IMG/VR virus record: IMGVR_UViG_3300028569_001145
Span: 40,702 to 104,701 of that record
Source of the DNA: a virus
Strand: one strand, 5' to 3'
DNA length: 64,000 nucleotides
Positions 32,353 through 41,160 of this stretch are shown here, in pieces (the first letter of the stretch is position 1; every line of letters begins with the position of its first letter). Under the pieces are notes generated by a model. It saw only the letters and a program-made list of their open reading frames with translations, ran no database searches and had not been told where the DNA came from. A program made the position numbers and the translations under genes.

Positions 32353-32690
32353 TGAAAGACTTACTATACATTGTAATAGGGATAGTTGCAGGCGCTTGGA
32401 TATACTCAAAATACTTTAGTAAAAAGCCACAATCTCTACCAGACACTTCTGTTTATGAAAACAGGATAGATTCTTTACAGAAAGCTATTATAGCTGATAA
32501 AGCTAAACTTACAACTTATGATTCTATAGCAACAGCTCAAGAAACTAAGATTGCAAAATTGAATAAGAAATTACAAGATATAGCTGATGAAGCTGCTCAA
32601 CAACAAAAACAACATGAAGAAGATATTCAGCGTATTGGCGCTATGTCTAATAATGACATCGCCTCTACATTCGCAGAAAGTTTTAAATGA
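32352..32690 (+). CDS. inner-membrane coiled-coil protein, i-spanin-like candidate
   Basis: 112 residues: one N-terminal transmembrane helix (about 4-20), a short linker with prolines, then a long periplasmic-type coiled coil (SLQKAIIADKAKLTTYDSIA to the end). This is the layout of Rz-type inner-membrane spanins. A second reading frame begins within its 3' part (32614), as in the overlapping Rz/Rz1 class. No endolysin or holin is recognised nearby, so the role is tentative. Confidence 0.5.
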   Translation: MKDLLYIVIGIVAGAWIYSKYFSKKPQSLPDTSVYENRIDSLQKAIIADKAKLTTYDSIATAQETKIAKLNKKLQDIADEAAQQQKQHEEDIQRIGAMSNNDIASTFAESFK

Positions 32691-33018
32691 TACCTGCTGT
32701 GTACCTTGCCAGGCATTGCGCAAAGCTCTGATAATGAAATCAGAGAAAGAGTTATTAGAGAAGAAACTTAAAAATACTAGAGATACTATCAGTGTTTACT
32801 CTGAAGCTTTACTTGCTAAAGATACTATAATAACAGCACGAGATAGTTCTATTGCTGTCTATATCCGTAATGAAGGGCGTCATAATGAAATTATAAACAA
32901 TAAGGACTCTATTATTACAACATACGGGCAAGAAATACAGAATCAAAAGAACCAAAAAATAGGTGTTATTATAGCTCTAGTAATAACTATTCTAACTTGG
33001 ACATTAACTAGTTTATGA
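32614..33018 (+). CDS. secreted/membrane protein overlapping the i-spanin-like gene
   Basis: Start ATG 32614 gives a clear signal peptide (MKKIFSVLALCLIMTSPLHSQ); an in-frame ATG at 32587 would add nine residues before it. The mature part has CC and CxxxC-like cysteines, a coiled-coil body (SEKELLEKKLKNTRDTISVY) and a C-terminal hydrophobic helix (VIIALVITILTWTLTSL). It overlaps the preceding gene by 77 nt in another frame. There is no proper lipobox, so it does not fit a classical Rz1 lipoprotein. Lysis-partner function is a hypothesis. Confidence 0.5.
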   Translation: MKKIFSVLALCLIMTSPLHSQKVLNDTCCVPCQALRKALIMKSEKELLEKKLKNTRDTISVYSEALLAKDTIITARDSSIAVYIRNEGRHNEIINNKDSIITTYGQEIQNQKNQKIGVIIALVITILTWTLTSL

Positions 33019-33866
33019 GTTCACCAGACTTAAAACAAATTATTCGACAGGAATATGTAAAGTGTGCTGTAGATCCGGTGCATTTTATGAAAAAATACTG
33101 CTATATCCAGCACCCACAACGTGGTAGAATCTTCTTCCAACTGTACCCATTTCAAGAAAAAGTATTAACTCACTTTCAAAATAACCCATACTCAATCGTT
33201 TTAAAATCAAGACAGTTAGGATTATCGACTCTTGCTGCTGGATATTCACTATGGTTGATGCTTTTTCATAAAGATAAGAACGTACTAACCCTAGCAACTA
33301 CTCAAGCTACTGCCCGGAACCTAGTAACAAAGGTTCAATTTATGTATGATAACCTCCCAACATGGTTAAAGATAGATGCAGTAGAGAAAAACAAATTAAG
33401 CTTAAGGTTATCTAACGGATCTAAAATTACAGCTAAATCTTCAAACTCGGATTCTGCCCGTTCAGAAGCAGTATCGTTACTACTAGTAGACGAGGCAGCC
33501 TTTATTGAAAACATTGCAGAGACATGGGCATCAGCACAACAGACACTTGCAACAGGGGGAGGAGCAATTATACTTTCAACACCGTATGGTACCGGTAACT
33601 GGTTTCACCAGACATGGGTTAAAGCCGAACAAGGAGATAATAACTTTTTACCGATCAAACTACCATGGTACGTTCACCCAGAGCGTGATCAGACTTGGAG
33701 AGATGCACAAGATGCTTTATTAGGAGATCCAAGACTTGCAGCACAGGAGTGTGATTGTTTATGGGGCCCGACTCTAGTCACTGTACAGGATATACAAACA
33801 GGAGAAGAAAAAATAATATCTTTAGAAGATTTATATTGGGAATTACAAGAATGTGACTATTTATAA
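33015..33866 (+). CDS. 17: terminase large subunit, N-terminal part fused to a split-intein N fragment
   Basis: 283 residues. Residues 1-247 are the ATPase half of a gp17-like terminase: Walker A-type LKSRQLGLST (63-72), Walker B LLLVDEAA (155-162) and a coupling motif STPYGTGNW. At Cys248 (base 33756) the sequence changes into an intein N-terminus, CLWGPTLVTVQD with TGEEKIISLEDL (block A), and stops after 36 residues. The normal terminase continues in the gene at 34619. The last codons TAT-TTA-TAA are themselves the late promoter for the next gene. The N fragment cannot package DNA alone; trans-splicing with the 34619 product would restore a 526-residue enzyme. Confidence 0.88.
   Translation: MSSPDLKQIIRQEYVKCAVDPVHFMKKYCYIQHPQRGRIFFQLYPFQEKVLTHFQNNPYSIVLKSRQLGLSTLAAGYSLWLMLFHKDKNVLTLATTQATARNLVTKVQFMYDNLPTWLKIDAVEKNKLSLRLSNGSKITAKSSNSDSARSEAVSLLLVDEAAFIENIAETWASAQQTLATGGGAIILSTPYGTGNWFHQTWVKAEQGDNNFLPIKLPWYVHPERDQTWRDAQDALLGDPRLAAQECDCLWGPTLVTVQDIQTGEEKIISLEDLYWELQECDYL
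33858..33865 (+). promoter_or_regulatory. late promoter motif overlapping the split-intein N stop codon
   Basis: TATTTATA forms codons 282-283 and most of the stop of the N-terminal terminase gene. It lies 23 nt before ATG 33889 and would drive the endonuclease and the C-terminal terminase gene. Confidence 0.5.
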
Positions 33867-33888
33867 TAGGAAGACCTTCTTGAGCATT

Positions 33889-34635
33889 ATGAATCAAAGT
33901 CAAAGAACAAAAAAAAGCTGGGAAAAAAGAAAACAGGAAATACACGCTGCAGGAGTATACACTCGACAAGAAACCGTGGAGAAATTAATGCAGGACGGGT
34001 ATTACAAAACACTTAAAGGTAAAGCTAAAAACAGGACACTGAGTAAGGAGAATAAAAAACTGTTTAACTCAATATATAAACACACAGAGGAACTGGAGAA
34101 AACCTTTAGAGACCAGGGAGCATATAAAATTAACTACAGCTTTTACTATAGGATTTTATTTTTAGTAGAACACAACTCAAACTTAGACCAACTAAAATGT
34201 AAATGCGGTAGAAAGTATACATGGACAACCTACTGCAGGCACTGCCCAGAATACAAAAAAACATTTGCAGGTAAAAAACATACAGAAGGTACAAAGCTAA
34301 AAATGAGAATATCGGCATTAAACTACCTAGAAGAAGCTAAAGGGCAGCTGATGCCAAGGTATAATAAGCAAAGCATTCCTGTTATAGAGGCATACGGTAA
34401 AAAACACGGGTATAAATTTATGCATGCTGAAAACGGGGGAGAGTATTTTATAAGAGAGCTTGGCTATTTTTTGGATGCCTATGATCCTATTCAGAATATT
34501 GCTCTAGAAGTTGATGAGAAACATCATTTTAACAACAATGGGGAAATAAGAGAACGTGATTTAGAGAGACAAAAACAAATTGAAAACCTACTAGGGTGTA
34601 CCTTTATAAGAATAAAGCATGATAACACTTTATAA
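33889..34635 (+). CDS. Vsr-like homing endonuclease nested in the split terminase gene
   Basis: 248 residues from ATG 33889 (the frame is open from GTG 33853, inside the upstream gene). The N-terminal half is basic and helical. A Cys/His cluster (CKCGRKYTW ... CRHCPEY) follows at about 100-125. The C-terminal nuclease core reads GYFLDAYDP, NIALEVDEKHHF and RQKQIENLLGCTFIRI, a Vsr/EDxHD-type PD-(D/E)XK fold. Free-standing endonucleases of this type are known in genes fractured by split inteins (Dassa et al. 2009). It probably cuts unsplit terminase genes and copies itself in. It overlaps the next gene by 17 nt. Confidence 0.82.
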   Translation: MNQSQRTKKSWEKRKQEIHAAGVYTRQETVEKLMQDGYYKTLKGKAKNRTLSKENKKLFNSIYKHTEELEKTFRDQGAYKINYSFYYRILFLVEHNSNLDQLKCKCGRKYTWTTYCRHCPEYKKTFAGKKHTEGTKLKMRISALNYLEEAKGQLMPRYNKQSIPVIEAYGKKHGYKFMHAENGGEYFIRELGYFLDAYDPIQNIALEVDEKHHFNNNGEIRERDLERQKQIENLLGCTFIRIKHDNTL

Positions 34636-35782
34636 AAACCAGAAATATAAAATAAAAACCCCGGATGGGTATCAATTTTTCGAAGGAATAAGACGAACAA
34701 CTAAGGATAAAGTTCTCATAGTTGAGTTTACAGACGGCACAAAAACAGAATGTTCGGAAGAGCATATCTTTGTAGTTGGTACGGAACAAATCCTTGCAAA
34801 AAATTTAAAACAAGGTACCAAACTTAGTTCAACAAAGGAGGTAGGCAGTGTTAGAGCCGGGGGAACTTCTAAATTTTTGTACGATCTTGTACAGGTAGGT
34901 ACAGAACATATCTACATAACAGATGGATTCGTGTCACACAACTGTGATTTTGCTACATCTGGAGATACAGTATTCTACGGGGAATACATGGAGTTCTACG
35001 AACAGACCTATATGAAAGAGCCCCTAGAGAGAAGAGGTGTAGATAGGAATTTATGGATATGGGAACCTGTAGATTACTCTAGAAGCTACATGGTTATTGC
35101 TGACGTAGCAAGAGGAGATGGTAAAGATTATTCTGCTTTCCATATATTAGATATCGAGAACAATACACAAGTAGGAGAGTATAGGGGACAATTACCCCCT
35201 AAAGAATTTGGACACCTTTTAGTAGGGGTAGCCACAGAGTACAATACAGCACTACTGGTAGTAGAAAATGCAAATATTGGATGGTCTACTATTGAAACTA
35301 TTTTAGAAAGAGCTTATTCAAACCTATACTATTCTCCAAGATCAGGTAATGTTTCTGCAGATTCTTATTTCGATCAATATGATCAGAGTTCAAACATGGT
35401 ACCTGGATTTACTATGAATTCAAGAACTAGACCGTTAGTCATTGGCAAATTTCAAGAATACTTTAATGAGAAAGCTGTGATTATACAGTCTAAACGTTTA
35501 ATGGAAGAGATGAAGGTCTTTGTTTGGAAAAATGGACGAGCAGAAGCACAAGGAGGTTATAATGATGACTTGGTGATGTCTTTCGGAACAGCTATGTATG
35601 TCAGGGATACTGCTTTAAAGTATAGACAGCAGGGATTAGACCTAACACGTAATGCCCTTAATAATATAACAGTTACAAAAGCACCGCATCAAGCCGTTTA
35701 TATGCCTACAAATTTTCAAAATCCTAATCTAATAGACAACCACAAAGGAGGTCAAGAAGATATTTCTTGGATATATAAATAA
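34619..35782 (+). CDS. 17: split-intein C fragment fused to terminase large subunit, C-terminal part
   Basis: 387 residues. Residues 1-108 are the rest of the intein: a block B-like CSEEH (His49), block F FLYDLVQV (86-93) and block G DGFVSHN, ending in His107-Asn108. The +1 residue is Cys109 (base 34943). Residues 109-387 are the terminase nuclease half, starting CDFATSGDTVF, with IADVARGDGKDYS (Asp162), a Glu in LLVVENANIGWS and the acidic pair in GGYNDDLVMS. Fusion after ECD of the upstream product gives the AQECD-CDF transition expected for gp17. The long C part with a 36-residue N part is the atypical split described for AceL-TerL. Confidence 0.88.
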   Translation: MITLYKNQKYKIKTPDGYQFFEGIRRTTKDKVLIVEFTDGTKTECSEEHIFVVGTEQILAKNLKQGTKLSSTKEVGSVRAGGTSKFLYDLVQVGTEHIYITDGFVSHNCDFATSGDTVFYGEYMEFYEQTYMKEPLERRGVDRNLWIWEPVDYSRSYMVIADVARGDGKDYSAFHILDIENNTQVGEYRGQLPPKEFGHLLVGVATEYNTALLVVENANIGWSTIETILERAYSNLYYSPRSGNVSADSYFDQYDQSSNMVPGFTMNSRTRPLVIGKFQEYFNEKAVIIQSKRLMEEMKVFVWKNGRAEAQGGYNDDLVMSFGTAMYVRDTALKYRQQGLDLTRNALNNITVTKAPHQAVYMPTNFQNPNLIDNHKGGQEDISWIYK

Positions 35783-35802
35783 AAGTAACTGGCTTTCTTT
35801 CC

Positions 35803-35810
35803 TATTTATA
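35803..35810 (+). promoter_or_regulatory. late promoter motif TATTTATA, portal gene
   Basis: 19 nt before ATG 35830. Confidence 0.6.
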
Positions 35811-35829
35811 CTTATATTGTTGATTACAC

Positions 35830-37722
35830 ATGGCAGATACCAGTATACTTAGCAGACTACGTAGATTATTTTCTACTGATGTTATTATTAGAAACGTCGG
35901 AGGAGAACAACTAAAAGTTGCTGACACCAATCAAATTCAAATGTCCGGAGAGTTGGAAAATAACTCTCTTTTTTCTAGATACAATAGAATATACACGACA
36001 TCCCCAACATCCCTCTACGGATACCAATCATCATTTAACTACCAGACTTTAAGAACCCAATTGTATTCTGAGTATGATGCTATGGATACTGATGCAATTA
36101 TTGCTTCAGCTCTAGACATTCTTTCAGAAGAATCTACCTTGAAAAACGATATGGGGGAGGTTTTGCATATCCGATCTACAGATGAAAATATTCAAAAGAT
36201 TTTATACAATTTATTCTACGACGTATTAAATGTTGAATTTAATTTAAGCTGGTGGATTAGAAATATGTGTAAGTATGGAGATTTTTTCTTAAAATTAGAA
36301 ATCTCTGAGAAGTTTGGAGTCTACAATGTCATTCCTTTTTCTGCATTTAATATAGAAAGACAAGAAGGTTACGACCCAGAAAACCCAATGAAGGTACGAT
36401 TCAGGTACGACCCTGATGGACTTGCAGCAGATACTTATGGATATTTTAAGCTACCTAATCAAAACGATAGCAAATCCCTTTACTTCGATAACTATGAGAT
36501 AGCACACTTCAGATTACTAACAGATATCAACTTCTTACCTTATGGCCGTTCTTATATTGAACCTGCTAGAAAGTTATTCAAGCAGTATACCTTAATGGAG
36601 GATGCAATGTTAGTACACAGGATTGTAAGAGCTCCTGAGAAGCGTATTTTCTATATGAACGTAGGTGGTATCCCTCCTACAGAAGTAGAGAACTTTATGC
36701 AGAAAGCTATCTCTAAGATGAAACGTACCCCTTATATTGATCAAACAACCGGTGAATATAATCTTAAGTATAACATGCAGAACCTTATGGAGGATTTCTA
36801 CATTCCTGTGAGAGGTAATGACACTTCAACTAAGATTGATACTTTAGGGGGTTTGCAGTATGACGGTATAACGGACGTTACATACCTAAGAGACAAGTTA
36901 TTTGCTGCTTTGAGAATTCCAAAAGCATTTTTAGGTTATGATGAGAACGTTCAAGGTAAAGCAACACTTGCTGCTGAAGATATTCGCTTTGGTAGAACAG
37001 TAGAGAAAATACAGAGAATCATTACTTCAGAACTATATAAGATTGCTTTTGTGCATCTATATACACAAGGTTATACAGAAGAGGGGTTGACTAACTTTGA
37101 AATTTCTTTAACTACTCCATCTATTATTTACGACCAAGAAAGAGTAGCTTTAATGAAAGAAAAAATGGAGTTAGTAAACTCTATGATGGATTCTCAACTA
37201 TTCTCTTCTGATTGGATTTATGATAATATATTCCACTTAAGCCAAGATGAATACGCAGAAATGAGAGACCTTGCTCTACAAGATGCTAAACGTAAATTCC
37301 GTATGTCGCAGATCGAAAACGAAGGAAACGATCCTTTGGAGACTGGTAAATCTTTTGGAACTCCACATGATATTGCAACAGCTTACGGCAAAGGTAGGGT
37401 ATACGAGAGACCAGGTAACGTACCGGATGGCTATAATGAGGACGAACCTACTTTAGGTCGCCCTAAAGAAAAAGCATCTCATTACGGAACTCAAAACGAC
37501 CCTCTAGGTCAGGATAGAATCGGCAAAGTAGGTATGAAGACTGATGACCAGCAGGGATACGGTAGAGATAAATCAGCACCATTTGCTATGGAAACAAAGA
37601 AGCATTTCTACAAATACCAGAACATTTTAGATTCTATGACAGAGAAAAAAGTATTGCTATTTGAAGCAGAAAAAACAGCAGAGAATATGCTGGATGAGAG
37701 TCAATTAAGAGAAGAGATTTAA
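35830..37722 (+). CDS. 20: portal vertex protein gp20
   Basis: 630 residues, somewhat longer than T4 gp20. Typical segments are DALD-type repeats around MDTDAIIASALDILSEES, WWIRNMCKYGDFFLKL, YIEPARKLFKQYTLMEDAMLVHRI, RAPEKRIFYMNVGG and AALRIPKAFLGYDENVQGKA. It forms the dodecameric ring where terminase docks. The C-terminal 100 residues are polar, Gly/Asp-rich and specific to this phage. It directly follows terminase, the T4 order 17-20 with sheath and tube genes missing between. Confidence 0.93.
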   Translation: MADTSILSRLRRLFSTDVIIRNVGGEQLKVADTNQIQMSGELENNSLFSRYNRIYTTSPTSLYGYQSSFNYQTLRTQLYSEYDAMDTDAIIASALDILSEESTLKNDMGEVLHIRSTDENIQKILYNLFYDVLNVEFNLSWWIRNMCKYGDFFLKLEISEKFGVYNVIPFSAFNIERQEGYDPENPMKVRFRYDPDGLAADTYGYFKLPNQNDSKSLYFDNYEIAHFRLLTDINFLPYGRSYIEPARKLFKQYTLMEDAMLVHRIVRAPEKRIFYMNVGGIPPTEVENFMQKAISKMKRTPYIDQTTGEYNLKYNMQNLMEDFYIPVRGNDTSTKIDTLGGLQYDGITDVTYLRDKLFAALRIPKAFLGYDENVQGKATLAAEDIRFGRTVEKIQRIITSELYKIAFVHLYTQGYTEEGLTNFEISLTTPSIIYDQERVALMKEKMELVNSMMDSQLFSSDWIYDNIFHLSQDEYAEMRDLALQDAKRKFRMSQIENEGNDPLETGKSFGTPHDIATAYGKGRVYERPGNVPDGYNEDEPTLGRPKEKASHYGTQNDPLGQDRIGKVGMKTDDQQGYGRDKSAPFAMETKKHFYKYQNILDSMTEKKVLLFEAEKTAENMLDESQLREEI

Positions 37723-37727
37723 TACTA

Positions 37728-37735
37728 TATTTATT
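37728..37735 (+). promoter_or_regulatory. late promoter variant TATTTATT
   Basis: 15 nt before ATG 37751. Confidence 0.45.
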
Positions 37736-37750
37736 ATAAACCATACATTG

Positions 37751-38584
37751 ATGTCAATCAAGCATTCAAAATACAGAAATACTGGACTTCTTTTCGAACT
37801 GCTGGTGAGACAGGTTACTTCTGATACTTTAGAAGGAAAAAAATCACCCGCAATCAACATACTTAAGAAATATTTCGTTAATACTGAATTAGGTAAGGAG
37901 TATCGTTTATATGAACAGTTAACTTTACGTAAGTCTTTAACAGAAGCTAAAGCTGAGATCATTATTAACACTCTAGTAGAAGCTTCAACTAAGTTGAAAA
38001 GAGCTGAAATTAGAAAACAAAAATATAACCTAGTTAAGGAAATTAAAAATAACTACGATTTAGAAAATTTCTTCAAAGCTAAGGTTAATAATTATAAGAT
38101 TTATGCTGCTCTGAACAACTTGATTGAAAATCAGTCTTTAGAGGATGTAAAACCTTCGGCGGTAATCAACAACAAACTTACATTACTAGAACACTTAACC
38201 GCCACCCCGGTTAAACAACCTGTAGATGAGTTAGTAGCAGAATACAAAACCTACAGTAAGGATGTACGCATCTTGACTTACCAAATGCTTTTAGAGAAGT
38301 TTAATGAGAAGTATGATCATTTAAACACAAAACAAAAAGAAGTACTTCGCCAGGTCATTAATTCAGTAGACAACACCGACAAATTAAAAGACTATTACAA
38401 TAGCCAAATCTTAGAGATACAAAAAATATTAGCAAAAAAACAAACCACAGTAGTTAATGAAGTAGTAAAAATTAAGCTACAAGAAGTGAGTAAATATATC
38501 AAGCCATTAGAAAAGACAGAAAAACTAACTAATGATTGTGTAATCAACCTATTACAGTATTACGAACTACTTAACGAACTTTAA
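37751..38584 (+). CDS. conserved head-region protein between portal and protease
   Basis: 277 residues from ATG 37751 (a TTG is one codon upstream). Helical and Lys-rich throughout, opening SIKHSKYRNTGLLFELLVRQV, a block I associate with T4-like phages in this position. Leu/Lys/Asn dominate, with no metal or nucleotide motif. Possibly an assembly factor; not established. Confidence 0.6.
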   Translation: MSIKHSKYRNTGLLFELLVRQVTSDTLEGKKSPAINILKKYFVNTELGKEYRLYEQLTLRKSLTEAKAEIIINTLVEASTKLKRAEIRKQKYNLVKEIKNNYDLENFFKAKVNNYKIYAALNNLIENQSLEDVKPSAVINNKLTLLEHLTATPVKQPVDELVAEYKTYSKDVRILTYQMLLEKFNEKYDHLNTKQKEVLRQVINSVDNTDKLKDYYNSQILEIQKILAKKQTTVVNEVVKIKLQEVSKYIKPLEKTEKLTNDCVINLLQYYELLNEL

Positions 38585-38586
38585 TT

Positions 38587-38808
38587 ATGACTAGAACTGA
38601 ATTCAAACAAAAACTCAAGGAAATGATTAAAGAAGAATCAGCTTCCGGTGCTGCTGGAGGGTATAGTACCCCGTATGCATTCAATCCAAATAAGAATGCT
38701 CAAGGCACTTCCCGTAATTACTACTTAAAGATGGGTTGGAAATTAGTTAATAAAGCTAAAACCAGAAAAGCAGCTAAGGGAATGGAGTATAAAGACCTTT
38801 GGAAGTAA
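38587..38808 (+). CDS. small basic head-region protein
   Basis: 73 residues. N-terminal amphipathic helix (TRTEFKQKLKEMIKEESAS) with a K-E-E-S site resembling protease-cleaved propeptides, then a Gly/Tyr-rich region (GGYSTPYAFNPNKNAQGTS) and a basic end. It lies 2 nt after its neighbour. It could be a minor internal head protein. Confidence 0.5.
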   Translation: MTRTEFKQKLKEMIKEESASGAAGGYSTPYAFNPNKNAQGTSRNYYLKMGWKLVNKAKTRKAAKGMEYKDLWK

Positions 38809-38816
38809 TTATTAGA

Positions 38817-38824
38817 TATTTATA
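38817..38824 (+). promoter_or_regulatory. late promoter motif TATTTATA
   Basis: Exactly 4 nt (ACAT) before ATG 38829. Confidence 0.6.
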
Positions 38825-38828
38825 ACAT

Positions 38829-40511
38829 ATGAAAAGCCTACAAAATAAATACAACCTTATTAAAGAAGGTAAAGGCAATAAAGAACTATTCTTAAAAGAA
38901 GCAAAAGCATTATTTCCAAACGTGGTTACTAATGCCCTAACCTTTGATCAAGCCATTCACAACCTATCAGAAAGAGGGATCATCTCTGAAGCTTTAGTAT
39001 TTGGAGGGATTGCACAACCAACCACCCCGGACTGGTTTAAAGTCTTTAAAGAGAATACCGGCGATGTAAAAGCCGAACTCAAAAAGACTGATAAAGAAGT
39101 TGAAGAAGCTGAAACTAAGGGGTTTGACTACAAGGATAAGAAAAACAACAATAACATTTCAACAGCTGAAATTTTAAGCGGTTACTATGTAGAAATGAAA
39201 GACCCTAAAAATGCTGAAAAGACTGAGACTGAAATTAAAGCAATGGTGTTCAAGAATCTTGAGAAAGATCCTTTACATTATGTAAAAGAAGGTCAATTCG
39301 GTGTTAAAGAATTGGGTTATAAAGATGAAGCTCCTGGTTTAGGTAAACCTAAAGAAGTAACAGGTAAATACAAATCATCCGGAATGGAACCTGTTAAATT
39401 AAACGAAGCAAAGCATAGTGATGAAGCTGATCTAAAAATTTACAAATCAGAATTAAAGATGCTTACTAAAGTTAAACCAACAGGAGAAAAGCAATTAAAG
39501 AGAAAAGAAGAACTAGAAAAGAAAATTGCTGATTTAGAAAAAAAGGTAACAGAAGTGTTTTACGGAAGCTCTGATGGGGATTATGATGCCCAGGAAGAGG
39601 ACAGACAAATGGCCTACTACAACTACGATAAAGGGCTAGAAGCTTACAGCGAAGGAGATTATTTAAAAGCAGATAGGTACTACACAGCTGCTTTAAGATA
39701 TGGAAGTTACCTAGGTTGGACTGAACAAGATTTACCTCCTTACGGTGATGATATGAATGAATCATTAAACGAAGGCTACGGAATGTCATTAGCAGATGCT
39801 ATGAAACAGGCATATGAAGAAAGTCTTAATGGATACGTGCAACACGTTGAAGATAATGGAGATGGCACTTTTAAAGTAACAGACTGGTATGATAGTGACA
39901 ACACAGTAGTTAGTTTCGAAGATGGTAGAAAGTTTAATGATAAGACATCAGAATATGAATTAGGGGAAATTGATATTACCGGAGTTGCAGGATCAGATGA
40001 AGAAGATGATTGGAGAGAAGGAGCTAGAGGTGTTAGACGTCCTAAACCAAAACAAGAGACTTTATCAGAAGTTAAAAGAAAAGCAGTAGAAAAGCACCTT
40101 AAGGAAATTGAAAAACTAGGTGAAATTGCATCTGTTGCTCATAAAATTCAAAAAATTAACGAAAAAATTGAAGAACTTAACAACAGACTCACTATGTCAG
40201 AAGGTGATGATGTTAAGGAAATAGTTGATAAAAAAGCTGTAAAAGAGATTCAAAAAGATATAAAACTTTACGAAAAGAAAAAAGCTTTCTACGAAAAAAT
40301 GCATTCTAAGATGTCTAAAAAAGCAGGAGTAGAACCTATGGAAGAAGAAGTTCCTATTATGGAAGCTGATGATGATAAGCCTGCATTTAATGACCCTGAG
40401 GGTGATATGATTCGTAATGCAATGAAAAGAGACACTGGAACTAAATTAAGACCCTGGTCTGAAATTGTCAAAGACATACTAAAAGACAAAGTACCCGGAA
40501 CAAGTAAATAA
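38829..40511 (+). CDS. large charged head-region protein with many L-x-E motifs
   Basis: 560 residues, strongly charged (Lys/Glu) and mostly helical, with several acidic runs. Motifs fitting gp21-type cleavage are LKE-A, IISE-A, LNE-A, SLNE-G and TLSE-V. A segment IAQPTTPDWFKVFKENTGD near 60-80 and a TPR-like stretch (YNYDKGLEAYSEGDYLKADRYYTAALRYG, only part quoted as a motif) lie in the first and middle thirds. It overlaps the protease start (TAATG). Its role may be in the prohead core or as an internal protein; I do not recognise a homolog. Confidence 0.55.
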   Translation: MKSLQNKYNLIKEGKGNKELFLKEAKALFPNVVTNALTFDQAIHNLSERGIISEALVFGGIAQPTTPDWFKVFKENTGDVKAELKKTDKEVEEAETKGFDYKDKKNNNNISTAEILSGYYVEMKDPKNAEKTETEIKAMVFKNLEKDPLHYVKEGQFGVKELGYKDEAPGLGKPKEVTGKYKSSGMEPVKLNEAKHSDEADLKIYKSELKMLTKVKPTGEKQLKRKEELEKKIADLEKKVTEVFYGSSDGDYDAQEEDRQMAYYNYDKGLEAYSEGDYLKADRYYTAALRYGSYLGWTEQDLPPYGDDMNESLNEGYGMSLADAMKQAYEESLNGYVQHVEDNGDGTFKVTDWYDSDNTVVSFEDGRKFNDKTSEYELGEIDITGVAGSDEEDDWREGARGVRRPKPKQETLSEVKRKAVEKHLKEIEKLGEIASVAHKIQKINEKIEELNNRLTMSEGDDVKEIVDKKAVKEIQKDIKLYEKKKAFYEKMHSKMSKKAGVEPMEEEVPIMEADDDKPAFNDPEGDMIRNAMKRDTGTKLRPWSEIVKDILKDKVPGTSK

Positions 40512-41128
40512 TGAGTAAAAGTCTACTTATAGAAACTATAGCCTTCACTCCTACCCCGCTAAAACTTAGTGAGGGTAAGGGTGGTTCTGGGCTTCCTTTA
40601 GTTGAAGGTATTTTAGCTACTGCCGAAGTTAAAAACGGCAATGGTAGGTATTATAGTAAAAAGATCTGGGATAGAGAAATTAACAAGTATATGGACTCTG
40701 TTAGACAAAATAGAGCCGTTGGAGAATTAGACCATCCTGAATCCACAGTTATTAACCTTAAAAATGTTTGCCATAACATCAAAGATATTTGGTGGAACGG
40801 TGATCACATAATGGGCAAGATTGAATTACTTCCAACACCATCAGGTAATATACTACAAGCATTAATTAACTCAGGTATTACTGTAGGAGTATCTTCTAGA
40901 GGAATGGGATCGGTTAAACAAATGGGAGAGACTTTAGAAGTTCAAGATGATTTCGAGTTGCTTTGTTTCGATTTTGTATCTACCCCATCTAATCCAGGAT
41001 CTTGGATGTACCCAAGTGGGAAGCATACTATGAATGAATCTTTAAATATAGACAGTGAAGGCTACGTAAAAGCTAATGAAATCATTCGAGAAATCCTCTG
41101 TGCACATGGCAACTGTCCATTATTTTAA
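40511..41128 (+). CDS. 21: prohead core protease gp21
   Basis: 205 residues, close to T4 gp21. VEGILATAEVKNGNGRYYSKK, GELDHPE (catalytic His region) and GISSRGMGSV-like VSSRGMGSVK (the Ser) with a DFELLCFDFVSTPSNPGSW segment are the signature of the S77 assembly peptidase family. It cleaves scaffold and capsid proteins after L/I-x-E sites during maturation. It is followed by an HNH endonuclease gene rather than directly by the scaffold. Confidence 0.9.
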   Translation: MSKSLLIETIAFTPTPLKLSEGKGGSGLPLVEGILATAEVKNGNGRYYSKKIWDREINKYMDSVRQNRAVGELDHPESTVINLKNVCHNIKDIWWNGDHIMGKIELLPTPSGNILQALINSGITVGVSSRGMGSVKQMGETLEVQDDFELLCFDFVSTPSNPGSWMYPSGKHTMNESLNIDSEGYVKANEIIREILCAHGNCPLF

Positions 41129-41160
41129 TAGAACCCTAGCATAGTTTTTCAAAGTCCGCC

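Noticed and set aside
33015-35782. Terminase gene broken by frameshift, nonsense mutation or assembly error
   Set aside because: Both breakpoints fall exactly at intein junctions, splice residues are intact, and an endonuclease gene fills the gap; this is a fractured gene, not a pseudogene.
39472-39789. 105-residue minus-strand frame
   Set aside because: Shadow of the Lys/Glu-rich 38829 gene; hydrophobicity comes from the antisense of charged codons.
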